Source: a bacterium
GTDB lineage: Bacteria; Patescibacteriota; Saccharimonadia; Saccharimonadales; Saccharimonadaceae
Reading direction: 5' to 3'
DNA length: 39,449 bases
NCBI GenBank assembly: GCA_030429445.1
Contig: JAUIFG010000010.1
Span: 1-39,449 of the forward strand
Part shown: positions 22,806-29,954 of the stretch, piece after piece
Layout: every line of letters starts with the position of its first letter
Position numbering within the stretch: the first letter of the stretch is position 1
Notes under the pieces: model-generated
What the model was told of the DNA's origin: nothing
The model's input: the letters and a program-made list of their open reading frames with translations, nothing else
The model's database searches: none
Made by a program: the position numbers and the translations under genes

Positions 22806-22820
22806 TGCTATACTCTAATC
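22806..22820 (+). promoter_or_regulatory. leaderless promoter, TGC-TATACT
   Basis: TTCACA (22785-22790), 18 nt, then TGC-TATACT (TATACT 22809-22814) and 6 nt to ATG 22821. This fixes the start of the gene and excludes an earlier in-frame ATG within the tgt start region. Confidence 0.6.
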
Positions 22821-24059
22821 ATGACTGGACCAGAAAAATCTCCAGGAAATGATGTGCCGGATGATTTTTCAAACATGTTCCCAGAAGACTCGTTATTACA
22901 AAATCCCTTTAATGAGGCTATCCATGACGCCCTGCAGTTGCAACACGAATTAAACTCCATAGATGATGCATCCGACCGAGCAATAAGTCGTGAAGATAGA
23001 ACAAAAGAGCTCAATGCTAAACATGAACAATTAAGCGGTTTACCTCTTACGATAGTAGGCAGGGTGTACGAATATGGATTCGGACCAGCCGCACAAGGCA
23101 CATTTGAAAAATTTACTCGTGAAGTAGAAATCAATAATTCCGACATGCTGCATGACGACGAACAGATAGTAAAGACAGATCGCTACAGTTTGAGTGACGA
23201 TGAACACTCAGATACTTCGTATACAACAATTACGTATGGTGGTTTCGTCACCGTAGAAAAGGCAGAGGATAGCCCGAATAGATTCCTAGACGTACGCCTT
23301 GCCGCAATAACGCGAGCAGTACTGGCAAAGGCTGCTGGCTATGGCCTCGTCCTTCAGGTAACTCAACTCGAGGTTCCCTTGGATGAAACAGTTGATGTCA
23401 AACCCAGCGTCGATGTTGAATTCACCAACCCCTTCAGACTTGAAACCTATCTTGATTATTACGTTCCAGATTTGATGGATGCTGTTCATCAGGCATTCGA
23501 ACGCAATGAGGATGATGAACCACGAGACCTAAATGATATATTGCATGAATTAGCATCTATTGACCTCAAAGAAATTGCCCCTATCTTATTCGACAAGGCA
23601 GGGGAGTTAACGAAACGACTACTCATACAATACATAGACAGATTACTTGAGGTAACCGAAAACGAAGCCGAGCGAACAAGCATTCACTACACCATCAGTT
23701 CCGAATCAGAGAGAATCGTCAACACAAAAGACGGACCCATTCTTCAACCTCCCAAAAAATCAAAATTTGATGGACTTATCGGCGGATTACAATTCTGGCC
23801 TTCCGACACTCTTGATAAATACGGCAGTCAAGAATCTTTTGCACTCATAGTATTCATGGGAGTAGAGGGCTCTGCCGGCATGCGTCAAAATGTATACCGT
23901 CTCGATGACACCCTCACGGTCACGCCAGCAAAACGTGTCAAAATACCAAAAGTAGATTCAAAACAATGGAAAGAACGACTCATTCAGCCCATGCTAGCAT
24001 CAAGCAAAACTGAAAATGAAGTAAGTTTTGATCTCGCCGAAGATGATGAAGATAACTAA
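22821..24059 (+). CDS. large acidic hypothetical protein
   Basis: This 412-residue soluble protein has no signal peptide or membrane segment and is strongly acidic, especially at residues 100-130 and at the end (DLAEDDEDN). A Glu/Asp/Lys-rich helical region at about 30-65 is followed by mixed alpha/beta sequence. I recognise no family. Its promoter is of the same leaderless type as the other lineage-specific genes at 24690, 32541, 34363 and 37738, which are also acidic and of unknown function. The start at 22821 removes 25 residues that an upstream ATG would add. Confidence 0.7.
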   Translation: MTGPEKSPGNDVPDDFSNMFPEDSLLQNPFNEAIHDALQLQHELNSIDDASDRAISREDRTKELNAKHEQLSGLPLTIVGRVYEYGFGPAAQGTFEKFTREVEINNSDMLHDDEQIVKTDRYSLSDDEHSDTSYTTITYGGFVTVEKAEDSPNRFLDVRLAAITRAVLAKAAGYGLVLQVTQLEVPLDETVDVKPSVDVEFTNPFRLETYLDYYVPDLMDAVHQAFERNEDDEPRDLNDILHELASIDLKEIAPILFDKAGELTKRLLIQYIDRLLEVTENEAERTSIHYTISSESERIVNTKDGPILQPPKKSKFDGLIGGLQFWPSDTLDKYGSQESFALIVFMGVEGSAGMRQNVYRLDDTLTVTPAKRVKIPKVDSKQWKERLIQPMLASSKTENEVSFDLAEDDEDN

Positions 24060-24338
24060 TCAGTTGTAAAATCAACAAATCATATTGCGCTACAAAAAAC
24101 ATAAGCGCATAATAATAGCTAGTCATGTGAGTACTGGCGGGAGTACTATCACCGTCTTTCCACCCACAGGCTTTTTAACAATCTCGTTGATACACACACC
24201 GATACTACGTATCAGGCGTCCCTATTGACGAACATCGCTATAGTGGCATTATGCAAATCTTGCGGTAGATTTGTTAGCCAGTATAGTTCCCCATTAAATC
24301 CGCGCTTTTTAACAAAATATCCGAAGGGGGAATAGGAC
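24060..24338. other. 279-nt intergenic region with short repeats
   Basis: No gene is supported. GAGTACT is repeated at 24130-24136 and 24141-24147 (11-bp period), and CTTTTTAACA occurs near 24171 and 24304. TATAGT near 24239 is a possible -10. AAGGGGGAATAGG at the right end is the SD of the next gene. Confidence 0.4.
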
Positions 24339-24584
24339 ATGACAAAAACTTTTAACACACCGGTTACCATTTTACGCATGGGCTTTGGTCGCAATCTCTG
24401 CGCCATACCACGCCGAATGGAATGGAATGGCGGAGCAATCGACTTTGTTGATAGCGGTCTGCGAACAACCATTCGTCGGGGTAGCAATATATCACAAATA
24501 TTTGCACTCAGTGACGGCGTACAGACGTTTCATCTACGCAGCGATAATCGCGGCGGTAGCTGGACGTTAATCGGCATCAACTAA
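24339..24584 (+). CDS. small basic hypothetical protein
   Basis: The 81-residue protein is basic and predicted mostly beta, with Arg-rich stretches (PRRMEWNG, LRTTIRRGSN) and no membrane segment. An SD (AAGGGGG) precedes the ATG by about 10 nt, and a strong terminator starts 14 nt after the stop, so this is a well-defined single-gene unit. The family is not recognised. Confidence 0.65.
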   Translation: MTKTFNTPVTILRMGFGRNLCAIPRRMEWNGGAIDFVDSGLRTTIRRGSNISQIFALSDGVQTFHLRSDNRGGSWTLIGIN

Positions 24585-24597
24585 AACAAAAGGGGAG

Positions 24598-24641
24598 CGG
24601 GCAATTGAGGTTGGATTTTTCCAGTTTCAATTGCCCGTTTT
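24598..24641 (+). terminator. Rho-independent terminator
   Basis: CGGGCAATTGA (24598-24608) pairs with TCAATTGCCCG (24627-24637), with further TGGA/TCCA pairing inside, followed by TTTTG. Confidence 0.88.
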
Positions 24642-24653
24642 GTCGTTGGTAAG

Positions 24654-24682
24654 TTGACTATAAAAGATATTTATTGTAATAA
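24654..24682 (+). promoter_or_regulatory. sigma70 promoter fixing a leaderless start
   Basis: TTGACT (24654-24659), 17 nt, TAATAA (24677-24682), then 7 nt to ATG 24690. A TTG-initiated longer frame would have to start inside the -35 box, so 24690 is the start. Confidence 0.65.
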
Positions 24683-24689
24683 TATATTC

Positions 24690-25502
24690 ATGAGGGATCC
24701 AGAGACCTTTATTCCGTCATACAATCCCAGTAGTCTTCCGCCCCGAGAAGCATGGAAAGAACCCAGCAAATGGCTTGGTTTTGTTCATCCTGACGACAGA
24801 ATTGAACTACCAACTGATGATAGGGACTTTGTCCAAGTGGACAACGCATTTGACCGAGTAATGGACTTGTTCCGCGATACATACAAGTGGGAATTTAATC
24901 CCAACGACTTTCGTACTATTCCCGACTTGCATCATTACTATTACTACAGCAGTGAGTGGCAAAAATGGTCGGCAGAGTTAGAGGCGTCAGAAGATCCACT
25001 TGAACATGAAAACGCAAAAAATGTCATTGATTTTCGTAGTAATGCAACCAACATTGGCCTAATGTTGCGGGGTATCCATAACACTCTCCACCATGTAACG
25101 AAAAAACCTCAAAAACCGGCCCTAGAACACATTACTGAATACATGACTCATTACAAACTGGCGCACCAGGCCTTTTCAAAAATAACGACTGCAGCAGAAA
25201 AAGTTTTAGAGTCAAACGATATTATTGCTATGCGCGAAAGCACAATCACTACCAACCCAGACCTGATTGGTGGCGAAGGGGTCGTGGATACTGTTGGTCA
25301 AGAAATTCTCGGCGATAAATTAAACCGTCGATATAGCTACCTACATCAATCCTTACTTGAATTCACGAAAAGACAACGCAATGGGATGATCATGCCGGAC
25401 GGTGAAAAAATTCACATCGACACATCTACGCCCCTTGAAACAATTGTTGCTCTTGGAAAAAGGGCAAGGAAATTCATTGCAATAGATCACCGCCCCCGTT
25501 AG
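24690..25502 (+). CDS. hypothetical protein
   Basis: This 270-residue soluble protein is largely helical after residue 50, with a Tyr run (HHYYYYSSEW, about 88-97) and a central His-rich segment (IHNTLHHVTKK). There is no signal peptide, membrane segment or known motif. It has its own leaderless promoter and ends 37 nt before the HxlR regulator gene. Its function is unknown. Confidence 0.7.
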   Translation: MRDPETFIPSYNPSSLPPREAWKEPSKWLGFVHPDDRIELPTDDRDFVQVDNAFDRVMDLFRDTYKWEFNPNDFRTIPDLHHYYYYSSEWQKWSAELEASEDPLEHENAKNVIDFRSNATNIGLMLRGIHNTLHHVTKKPQKPALEHITEYMTHYKLAHQAFSKITTAAEKVLESNDIIAMRESTITTNPDLIGGEGVVDTVGQEILGDKLNRRYSYLHQSLLEFTKRQRNGMIMPDGEKIHIDTSTPLETIVALGKRARKFIAIDHRPR

Positions 25503-25505
25503 AAA

Positions 25506-25533
25506 TTGTAAAAAAGATTGTTACAGGTATAAT
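25506..25533 (+). promoter_or_regulatory. promoter of the HxlR-type regulator
   Basis: TTGTAA (25506-25511), 16 nt, TATAAT (25528-25533), then 6 nt to ATG 25540; no SD, so leaderless. Confidence 0.65.
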
Positions 25534-25539
25534 AGTGCT

Positions 25540-25866
25540 ATGAAAACCATGTCTGAGACAGTAGGATGTGTCGATAGCGCAACAGAAATCTTGGGCAACA
25601 AGTGGACTCCCTTGCTATTGCGTTACTTCTTGAATGAAAAAACAGTTAGATTCTGTCAGTTACAAGAATTTGTCGGTGGAATCAATCCGCGCACACTCTG
25701 TGCACGACTAGAACAGCTCGAAGACAAGGGAATTATAACCAAACAGTCAATCGGTGATGGTAATCGTTGTGCGTACCAATTAACCCAAAAAGGTCGCGAT
25801 CTTATGCCCGTATTACAATCCATGCAATCTTGGAGTGGTAAATACCCAAGTTTAAATAATACTTAA
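25540..25866 (+). CDS. HxlR-family winged-helix transcriptional regulator
   Basis: The 108-residue protein matches HxlR: the N-terminal Cys10 in GCVDSATEILGNKWTPLLLRYFL, the recognition helix region in GGINPRTLCARLEQLEDKGII and the wing (RCAYQLTQKGRDL). The family senses redox or electrophile stress through that N-terminal Cys and binds DNA as a dimer. It lies immediately upstream of the two-component locus but with its own promoter; whether it controls neighbours is unknown. Confidence 0.93.
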   Translation: MKTMSETVGCVDSATEILGNKWTPLLLRYFLNEKTVRFCQLQEFVGGINPRTLCARLEQLEDKGIITKQSIGDGNRCAYQLTQKGRDLMPVLQSMQSWSGKYPSLNNT

Positions 25867-25867
25867 A

Positions 25868-25899
25868 ATTAAGTTATTTCTAAGAAAAATATGTATAAT
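25868..25899 (+). promoter_or_regulatory. TTAAG-N7-TAAG direct repeat with -10, upstream of the response regulator
   Basis: ATTAAG-TTATT-TCTAAG (25868-25884) is a direct repeat with an 11-bp period, followed after 9 nt by TG-n-TATAAT (25894-25899). The layout fits an OmpR-family activator site next to the -10 in place of a -35. Confidence 0.6.
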
Positions 25900-25919
25900 A
25901 CATGAGTAAGTAGAATATC

Positions 25920-26594
25920 ATGAGAATACTAGTCGTAGAAGATGAGCATAAAATTGCTCGAGCAATTGCTCGAGCTCTTGAACAGGAAAGCTATGCTGTT
26001 GATGTTGCATACGACGGAGACGAAGGTTACGCCATGGCAACAACCGAACCGTATAGTCTTGCTATCATTGATAGATTAATTCCCGGTGAATACGACGGCC
26101 TCGCCATCGTAAAAGCAATGCGTGATGCAAAAATCCATACTCCTGTGCTTATCTTGACCGCGCTTGGTACAACCGCCGACAAAACAAAAGGTCTTGATAG
26201 TGGCGCCGATGACTATATGGTCAAACCTTTTGCCTTGTCCGAATTATTGGCACGAGTACGCGCATTGTTGCGTCGCCCCCCCACTCAAACAGGCACTATT
26301 CTCTCGATAGATGATTTAGAATTAGATACCATTACATATACTGTCACTCGTGCGGGACAAGAGATTCATTTGACTAGCAAGGAGTTTGCTCTATTGGAAT
26401 TTCTTTTGCGCAATCAAAATAGACCTTCCAGCAAAGAAAACATCGTCTCTCACGTGTGGGACTACGACGCCGATGTGCTGCTTAATACTGTTGAGGTTTA
26501 TATTAAGTACCTACGAGCAAAAATAGACGAACCCTTCGACAAGCCACTCATTAAGACTGTGCGCGGCTTTGGCTACAAGATTGAAGCATCTTAA
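25920..26594 (+). CDS. OmpR/PhoB-family response regulator
   Basis: The 224-residue protein has a receiver domain (acidic pocket E7-D8-E9, phospho-acceptor D51 in IIDRLIPG, Thr79/80 and Lys102 in MVKPF) and a C-terminal winged-helix domain (about 125-222: LTSKEFALLEFLLRNQ, recognition helix VEVYIKYLRAKID, wing IKTVRGFGYKI). It binds tandem direct repeats as a head-to-tail dimer. The two kinases that follow are its probable partners. A TTAAG-N7-TAAG repeat at its own promoter suggests autoregulation. Confidence 0.96.
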   Translation: MRILVVEDEHKIARAIARALEQESYAVDVAYDGDEGYAMATTEPYSLAIIDRLIPGEYDGLAIVKAMRDAKIHTPVLILTALGTTADKTKGLDSGADDYMVKPFALSELLARVRALLRRPPTQTGTILSIDDLELDTITYTVTRAGQEIHLTSKEFALLEFLLRNQNRPSSKENIVSHVWDYDADVLLNTVEVYIKYLRAKIDEPFDKPLIKTVRGFGYKIEAS

Positions 26595-26617
26595 GCTATT
26601 TATAAGCTACCTATACT
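26590..26617 (+). promoter_or_regulatory. TTAAG-N7-TAAG direct repeat with -10, upstream of histidine kinase 1
   Basis: CTTAAG-CTATT-TATAAG (26590-26606), overlapping the response regulator stop codon, shares the TTAAG-N7-TAAG core of the 25868 site at identical spacing. TATACT follows at 26612-26617, a gap of only 5 nt. Confidence 0.5.
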
Positions 26618-26676
26618 ATCCTCAATTTATGCTAAATACTCACACTTTCAAAACTAGGATGCTGACTTTTTAAATA

Positions 26677-27693
26677 ATGTTCCGCCTCGCACTCTTTAAA
26701 CTGACTATTTGGTACCTGCTCATACTCATGGGTATTAGCTTTATATTTAGTGTAGCTATCTATAATGTTGCCACGAATGAGGTGTGTGATCGCCTACTTG
26801 ATCTGAAAATTCAAGCCAACAACCTTGATGTAGATGGATACAAATATCCACACCTTCGAGATTCATTAACTAATTTCGAGCAGAATCAGTGCGACGCTGC
26901 CAGTATTCGTATTTTCACAACACTCATAAATATCAATACTCTCATTCTTGCTAGCGGTGGCATCATAAGCTACATAATGGCTCAACGTTCCCTGCGCCGA
27001 ATCAAAAATATCCATGAGGCTCAAGTTCGCTTTACTGGTGATGCCAGTCATGAACTACGCACGCCATTGACGACAATACGAACAGAGCTTGAAGTAGCCA
27101 TGCGTGATAAGAAAATGAGCAAGACTGATATGAGAAGACTGCTAGCTAGTAACCTTGAAGAAATCAATAAATTGACTTCGCTATCCGAATCATTAATTAT
27201 GCTATCAAAATTAGAACATGCTGATTTACCCATACAGTCCATTAAACTTGACATAGTTACATCAGAAATAATTCAAAAATACGATAAAAATGCAGAACGC
27301 ATCAAATATATCCCGCCTAAAAAACGTATCTATATCAAAGGTAACCTAGCAAGTATCGAACGTTTGGTCACAATACTTGTGAATAACGCCCTCAACTATA
27401 GTTCCAAGGGATCTACAATAGCCATAAAACTACGTTCGATAGATAAACGAGTGTTATTTACCATTGCTAATTCCGGCTACGGCATTGAAGCCGATAAACT
27501 GCCATACGTGTTTAACCGTTTTTATCGAGCCGATGATTCACGCTCGAGCAAAGGCTCTGGTCTCGGACTTGCCCTCGCCAAAGAGATTGTAAATTTCCAC
27601 CGTGGTAAACTTTCAGTAAAAAGTGAACGCAACGGACAGACGGTATTCGATTTTGAGCTTCCTTTATACAAAGTAAAAGCTGTAAAAAAATAA
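26677..27693 (+). CDS. sensor histidine kinase 1
   Basis: The 338-residue kinase has two membrane helices (about 8-31 and 82-103) with a short extracytoplasmic loop of about 50 residues, a HisKA dimerisation domain with H125 in DASHELRTPL, and an HATPase domain with N box (LVNNALNYS), G1-like NSGYGI (the usual Asp is Asn), F box (NRFYRAD) and G2 (GSGLGLALAKE). It would phosphorylate the response regulator encoded 82 nt upstream. The start matches kinase 2, which begins with the same MFR...KLT pattern. Confidence 0.95.
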   Translation: MFRLALFKLTIWYLLILMGISFIFSVAIYNVATNEVCDRLLDLKIQANNLDVDGYKYPHLRDSLTNFEQNQCDAASIRIFTTLININTLILASGGIISYIMAQRSLRRIKNIHEAQVRFTGDASHELRTPLTTIRTELEVAMRDKKMSKTDMRRLLASNLEEINKLTSLSESLIMLSKLEHADLPIQSIKLDIVTSEIIQKYDKNAERIKYIPPKKRIYIKGNLASIERLVTILVNNALNYSSKGSTIAIKLRSIDKRVLFTIANSGYGIEADKLPYVFNRFYRADDSRSSKGSGLGLALAKEIVNFHRGKLSVKSERNGQTVFDFELPLYKVKAVKK

Positions 27694-27737
27694 TCAAGTG
27701 AAAAATGTTAATTGCAACTTCAGGACCTTGTTGTTAT

Positions 27738-27770
27738 TTTAAGGTTTATTTAAGATAATTACTATACGAT
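27738..27770 (+). promoter_or_regulatory. perfect TTTAAG-N5-TTTAAG direct repeat upstream of histidine kinase 2
   Basis: TTTAAG (27738-27743), GTTTA, TTTAAG (27749-27754) is identical to the pneumococcal CiaR box in word and spacing. A -10-like TATACG/TACGAT begins 8-10 nt later. Transcription from here would leave a leader of about 65 nt, ending in the SD AGAGGAAA before ATG 27838. Confidence 0.65.
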
Positions 27771-27837
27771 CAGCTAGACAATTTACAATTAAGTATACCT
27801 TTGTTTTTATTAATACGTCCTCAGAGGAAAAATAGTT

Positions 27838-28842
27838 ATGTTTCGAACAGCATCATACAAACTAACTGGAGCATTTCTAGCGATAATTATGTCTATTACG
27901 TTGACTATCAGCGTAATGTCCTACATTTCCGCATCAAGCAAAGCAAACTTTTTATATTTTACATATCTACCCCGTTTACAAAAAAGTATTCCAGTAGACG
28001 AAAAGGTGATTAACTCAACCGCATTCTCAAAGATCATGGAAGAGCAATACAACTTATCTCTGAGTAACCTCCTAACATCTATCGTATTCTTTAATGCACT
28101 AATCTTATTTGGAGGAGGTGCATTATTCTTTGTACTCTCTCGCTTGATCCTAGGAAGGATAGAAAAAATTTACGCCGCGCGCTCTCAGTTCGCCAGCAAT
28201 ACCAGTCACGCTCTTCGTACACCACTTGCAAATATACAACTTGAGACAGAAGTGACTCTCAATAATTCAAGTCTGTCGATGCGTAATCTGCGCGATCAGC
28301 TATACAGAAATCTTGATGAAATCGAAAGGTTAAAGTCATTATCATCATCACTCTTAAAACTGAGCGCGATGGACTCGAGCGGTCTTGAATTTAAACGCAT
28401 AGACCTGTCAGAAACTGTAAAAGAAACCGTAAAAAGATACGAGGTTAATGAAAAAAACCGAGTCATAATCAAGAATATACCCTCAAAACCACTCTCGATC
28501 AAAGGAAATGATTCGAGTATAGATGAGTTAACGGCAATATTCATCAATAACGCACTTAAATACGGCTTCAAGGATAAGCCCGTAGAGATTGAGCTCAGGC
28601 GAAAAAGCATTAAACGAGCAACGCTCTCAATCGTTAGCATGGGTAAACCTATCCCTCGAGATAAATTAAAATATATATTTGAGCGTTTCTATAGAGTAGA
28701 AGATGCCTATGGAGGTGAAAATGCCGGGCTTGGTCTCGCACTTGCCAAAGAACTTGCCTCTGTCCACAAAGCAAAAATAAAAGTATCAAGTAATGATAAC
28801 GGGAGAACCGAGTTCAAAATTGATTTTCCATTGTGCAAATAA
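27838..28842 (+). CDS. sensor histidine kinase 2, degenerate active site
   Basis: This 334-residue paralogue of kinase 1 has the same layout: membrane helices at about 10-31 and 78-101, HisKA with H124 and an HATPase domain. The acidic residue after the phospho-His is Ala125 (TSHALRTPL instead of SHELRTPL), and the G1 box DxGxG is replaced by SMGKPI, while the N box (FINNALKYG) and G2 (NAGLGLALAKE) survive. The missing Glu is important for autophosphorylation and phosphatase activity in HisKA proteins, so it may be a pseudokinase or a modulator of kinase 1. It is an intact frame with an SD and its own operator, not a decaying pseudogene. Confidence 0.9.
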   Translation: MFRTASYKLTGAFLAIIMSITLTISVMSYISASSKANFLYFTYLPRLQKSIPVDEKVINSTAFSKIMEEQYNLSLSNLLTSIVFFNALILFGGGALFFVLSRLILGRIEKIYAARSQFASNTSHALRTPLANIQLETEVTLNNSSLSMRNLRDQLYRNLDEIERLKSLSSSLLKLSAMDSSGLEFKRIDLSETVKETVKRYEVNEKNRVIIKNIPSKPLSIKGNDSSIDELTAIFINNALKYGFKDKPVEIELRRKSIKRATLSIVSMGKPIPRDKLKYIFERFYRVEDAYGGENAGLGLALAKELASVHKAKIKVSSNDNGRTEFKIDFPLCK

Positions 28843-28932
28843 AAAAATTAAGTGAACTCCAAATTAACTGATTCGTCTATTAGTGTCCAGCAGATTGTCT
28901 TTTTATTCTTTAATTTAAATTTTTGCAAAAAA

Positions 28933-28969
28933 ACATGCTAAATCTAAACATATTTTAAGTTTAGCATGT
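28933..28969. repeat. 10-bp inverted repeat
   Basis: ACATGCTAAA (28933-28942) and TTTAGCATGT (28960-28969) are perfectly complementary around a 17-nt AT-rich loop, between kinase 2 and the first Gre-like gene. There is no plus-strand T-run, but an A-run precedes it. It could be an operator for the Gre-like operon, a partial terminator for kinase 2, or both. Confidence 0.55.
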
Positions 28970-29029
28970 CATTATAGGCATATGTCGGCAGTTAATTAGT
29001 CGACGCAAGGAAGGGAGGTCATCCACACA

Positions 29030-29506
29030 ATGAATGTAACTTTAACAGAAAAGACGACTGTTTATCTCAGCAAGAGAGGTCGCAAGGAATTCAAAAAAGC
29101 TGCCAACAAGCTAGGTAAGGAGCGCAAAAAAATTATAGCCAGTCTCCACGATCTCGATAAAGTAAACAACCATGACAATCGCTATGATAAAATTGAACGC
29201 CTAGCTCAATTGGATGCCATAGAGACACAACTAGATGAAAAGCGTGAGATATTACGTCTAGCAAAGCCTTTGCCAACGAAACAACCAAACCACAGCGTTG
29301 CAATTGGCTCAGAAGTCGAGCTCATCGATAGAACTGGCGACCATTTCATTTATAAGCTCGTTGATGGTGTTGAAGCCGACCCAAGTCGGGGTCGAGTAAG
29401 TATAAAAAGTCCTCTTGGTAGAGTTCTTATGGGCAAAAAACCCTTTGAGACTTTTCAGTGGCCAGGTCTTCACAAGCGAAAGATGCAACTTTTGAGAATC
29501 TCTTAA
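29030..29506 (+). CDS. GreA/GreB-like transcription factor 1 (coiled coil plus C-terminal domain)
   Basis: The 158-residue protein begins with YLSKRGRKEFKKAANKLGKERKKI, like the first helix of the Gre coiled coil. It ends in a Gre-type FKBP-like domain (VAIGSEVELIDRTGDHFIYKLVDGVEADP...ISPLGR-type motif, GKKPFETF). Gre factors insert the coiled coil into the RNA polymerase secondary channel, and two acidic tip residues stimulate transcript cleavage. Here the usual tip DLSENAEY is replaced by DKVNNHDNRYDK, so cleavage activity is doubtful and it may compete with Gre or act like Rnk/Gfh. GGGAGGT serves as SD. A second Gre-like gene follows after 69 nt. Confidence 0.82.
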   Translation: MNVTLTEKTTVYLSKRGRKEFKKAANKLGKERKKIIASLHDLDKVNNHDNRYDKIERLAQLDAIETQLDEKREILRLAKPLPTKQPNHSVAIGSEVELIDRTGDHFIYKLVDGVEADPSRGRVSIKSPLGRVLMGKKPFETFQWPGLHKRKMQLLRIS

Positions 29507-29575
29507 TGGGGGCACGGACACCCGGGAACGATCATGAAGCAAATGCTTTTATATGAGAGAGGGAGGAGGTATCCA

Positions 29576-29875
29576 ATGGATAATGTAGAACCAACTGTTA
29601 GATCTATGCATCCAGACAAAACGATTACTGAGTTCATGACGAGAAGAAATATTGGCAATAGATTGAGGGTGGCCTCAGGATCGGTGGTCGAACTCATCAA
29701 TAGACACGGACAACATTTTGTTTATCGTCTGATTGATGGCATCGAAGCCGACCCAAGCAAGGGGCTCGTGGGCACAATTAGCCCCCTAGGTAAGCGCCTA
29801 ATTGGAAAAAGAGCGTTGGATGTGATCTCCTGGAATGGGATGAGTAGGCAAATGCAGCTCCTGCGTGTCGAATAA
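29576..29875 (+). CDS. Gre-like protein 2 (C-terminal domain only)
   Basis: The 99-residue protein has only the Gre C-terminal domain (ASGSVVELINRHGQHFVYRLIDGIEADPSKG...ISPLGKRLIGKRALDVI...MQLLRVE), closely similar to the end of the preceding protein. Instead of a coiled coil it has about 35 polar residues. That domain binds the rim helices of RNA polymerase, so the protein could dock without reaching the active site. The start at 29576 is set by GGGAGGAGG 7 nt upstream. A terminator follows. It probably arose by duplication of the neighbour with loss of the coiled coil. Confidence 0.8.
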   Translation: MDNVEPTVRSMHPDKTITEFMTRRNIGNRLRVASGSVVELINRHGQHFVYRLIDGIEADPSKGLVGTISPLGKRLIGKRALDVISWNGMSRQMQLLRVE

Positions 29876-29896
29876 GATCTGAGATCACTTCAACTA

Positions 29897-29934
29897 AAAA
29901 ATGCCCCACTCTCTACAGATGTGGAGGCATTTTA
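29897..29934 (+). terminator. Rho-independent terminator of the Gre-like operon
   Basis: AAAATGCCCCAC and GTGGAGGCATTTT pair with one bulged A; T-rich sequence follows. Confidence 0.8.
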
Positions 29935-29938
29935 TATC

Positions 29939-29954
29939 TGCTATAATGTTACTA
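29939..29954 (+). promoter_or_regulatory. leaderless promoter, TGC-TATAAT
   Basis: TGC-TATAAT (TATAAT 29942-29947) lies 7 nt before ATG 29955, directly after the terminator. It selects 29955 over in-frame starts located in the terminator. Confidence 0.6.

Noticed and set aside
22746-22820. Longer start for the hypothetical gene at 22821
   Set aside because: It would overlap the divergent tgt start and precede the TGC-TATACT promoter; translation from there is impossible if transcription starts at 22821.
28933-28969. Inverted repeat as a simple terminator of kinase 2
   Set aside because: There is no T-run on the plus strand after the second arm and the loop is 17 nt; kept as an unassigned repeat.
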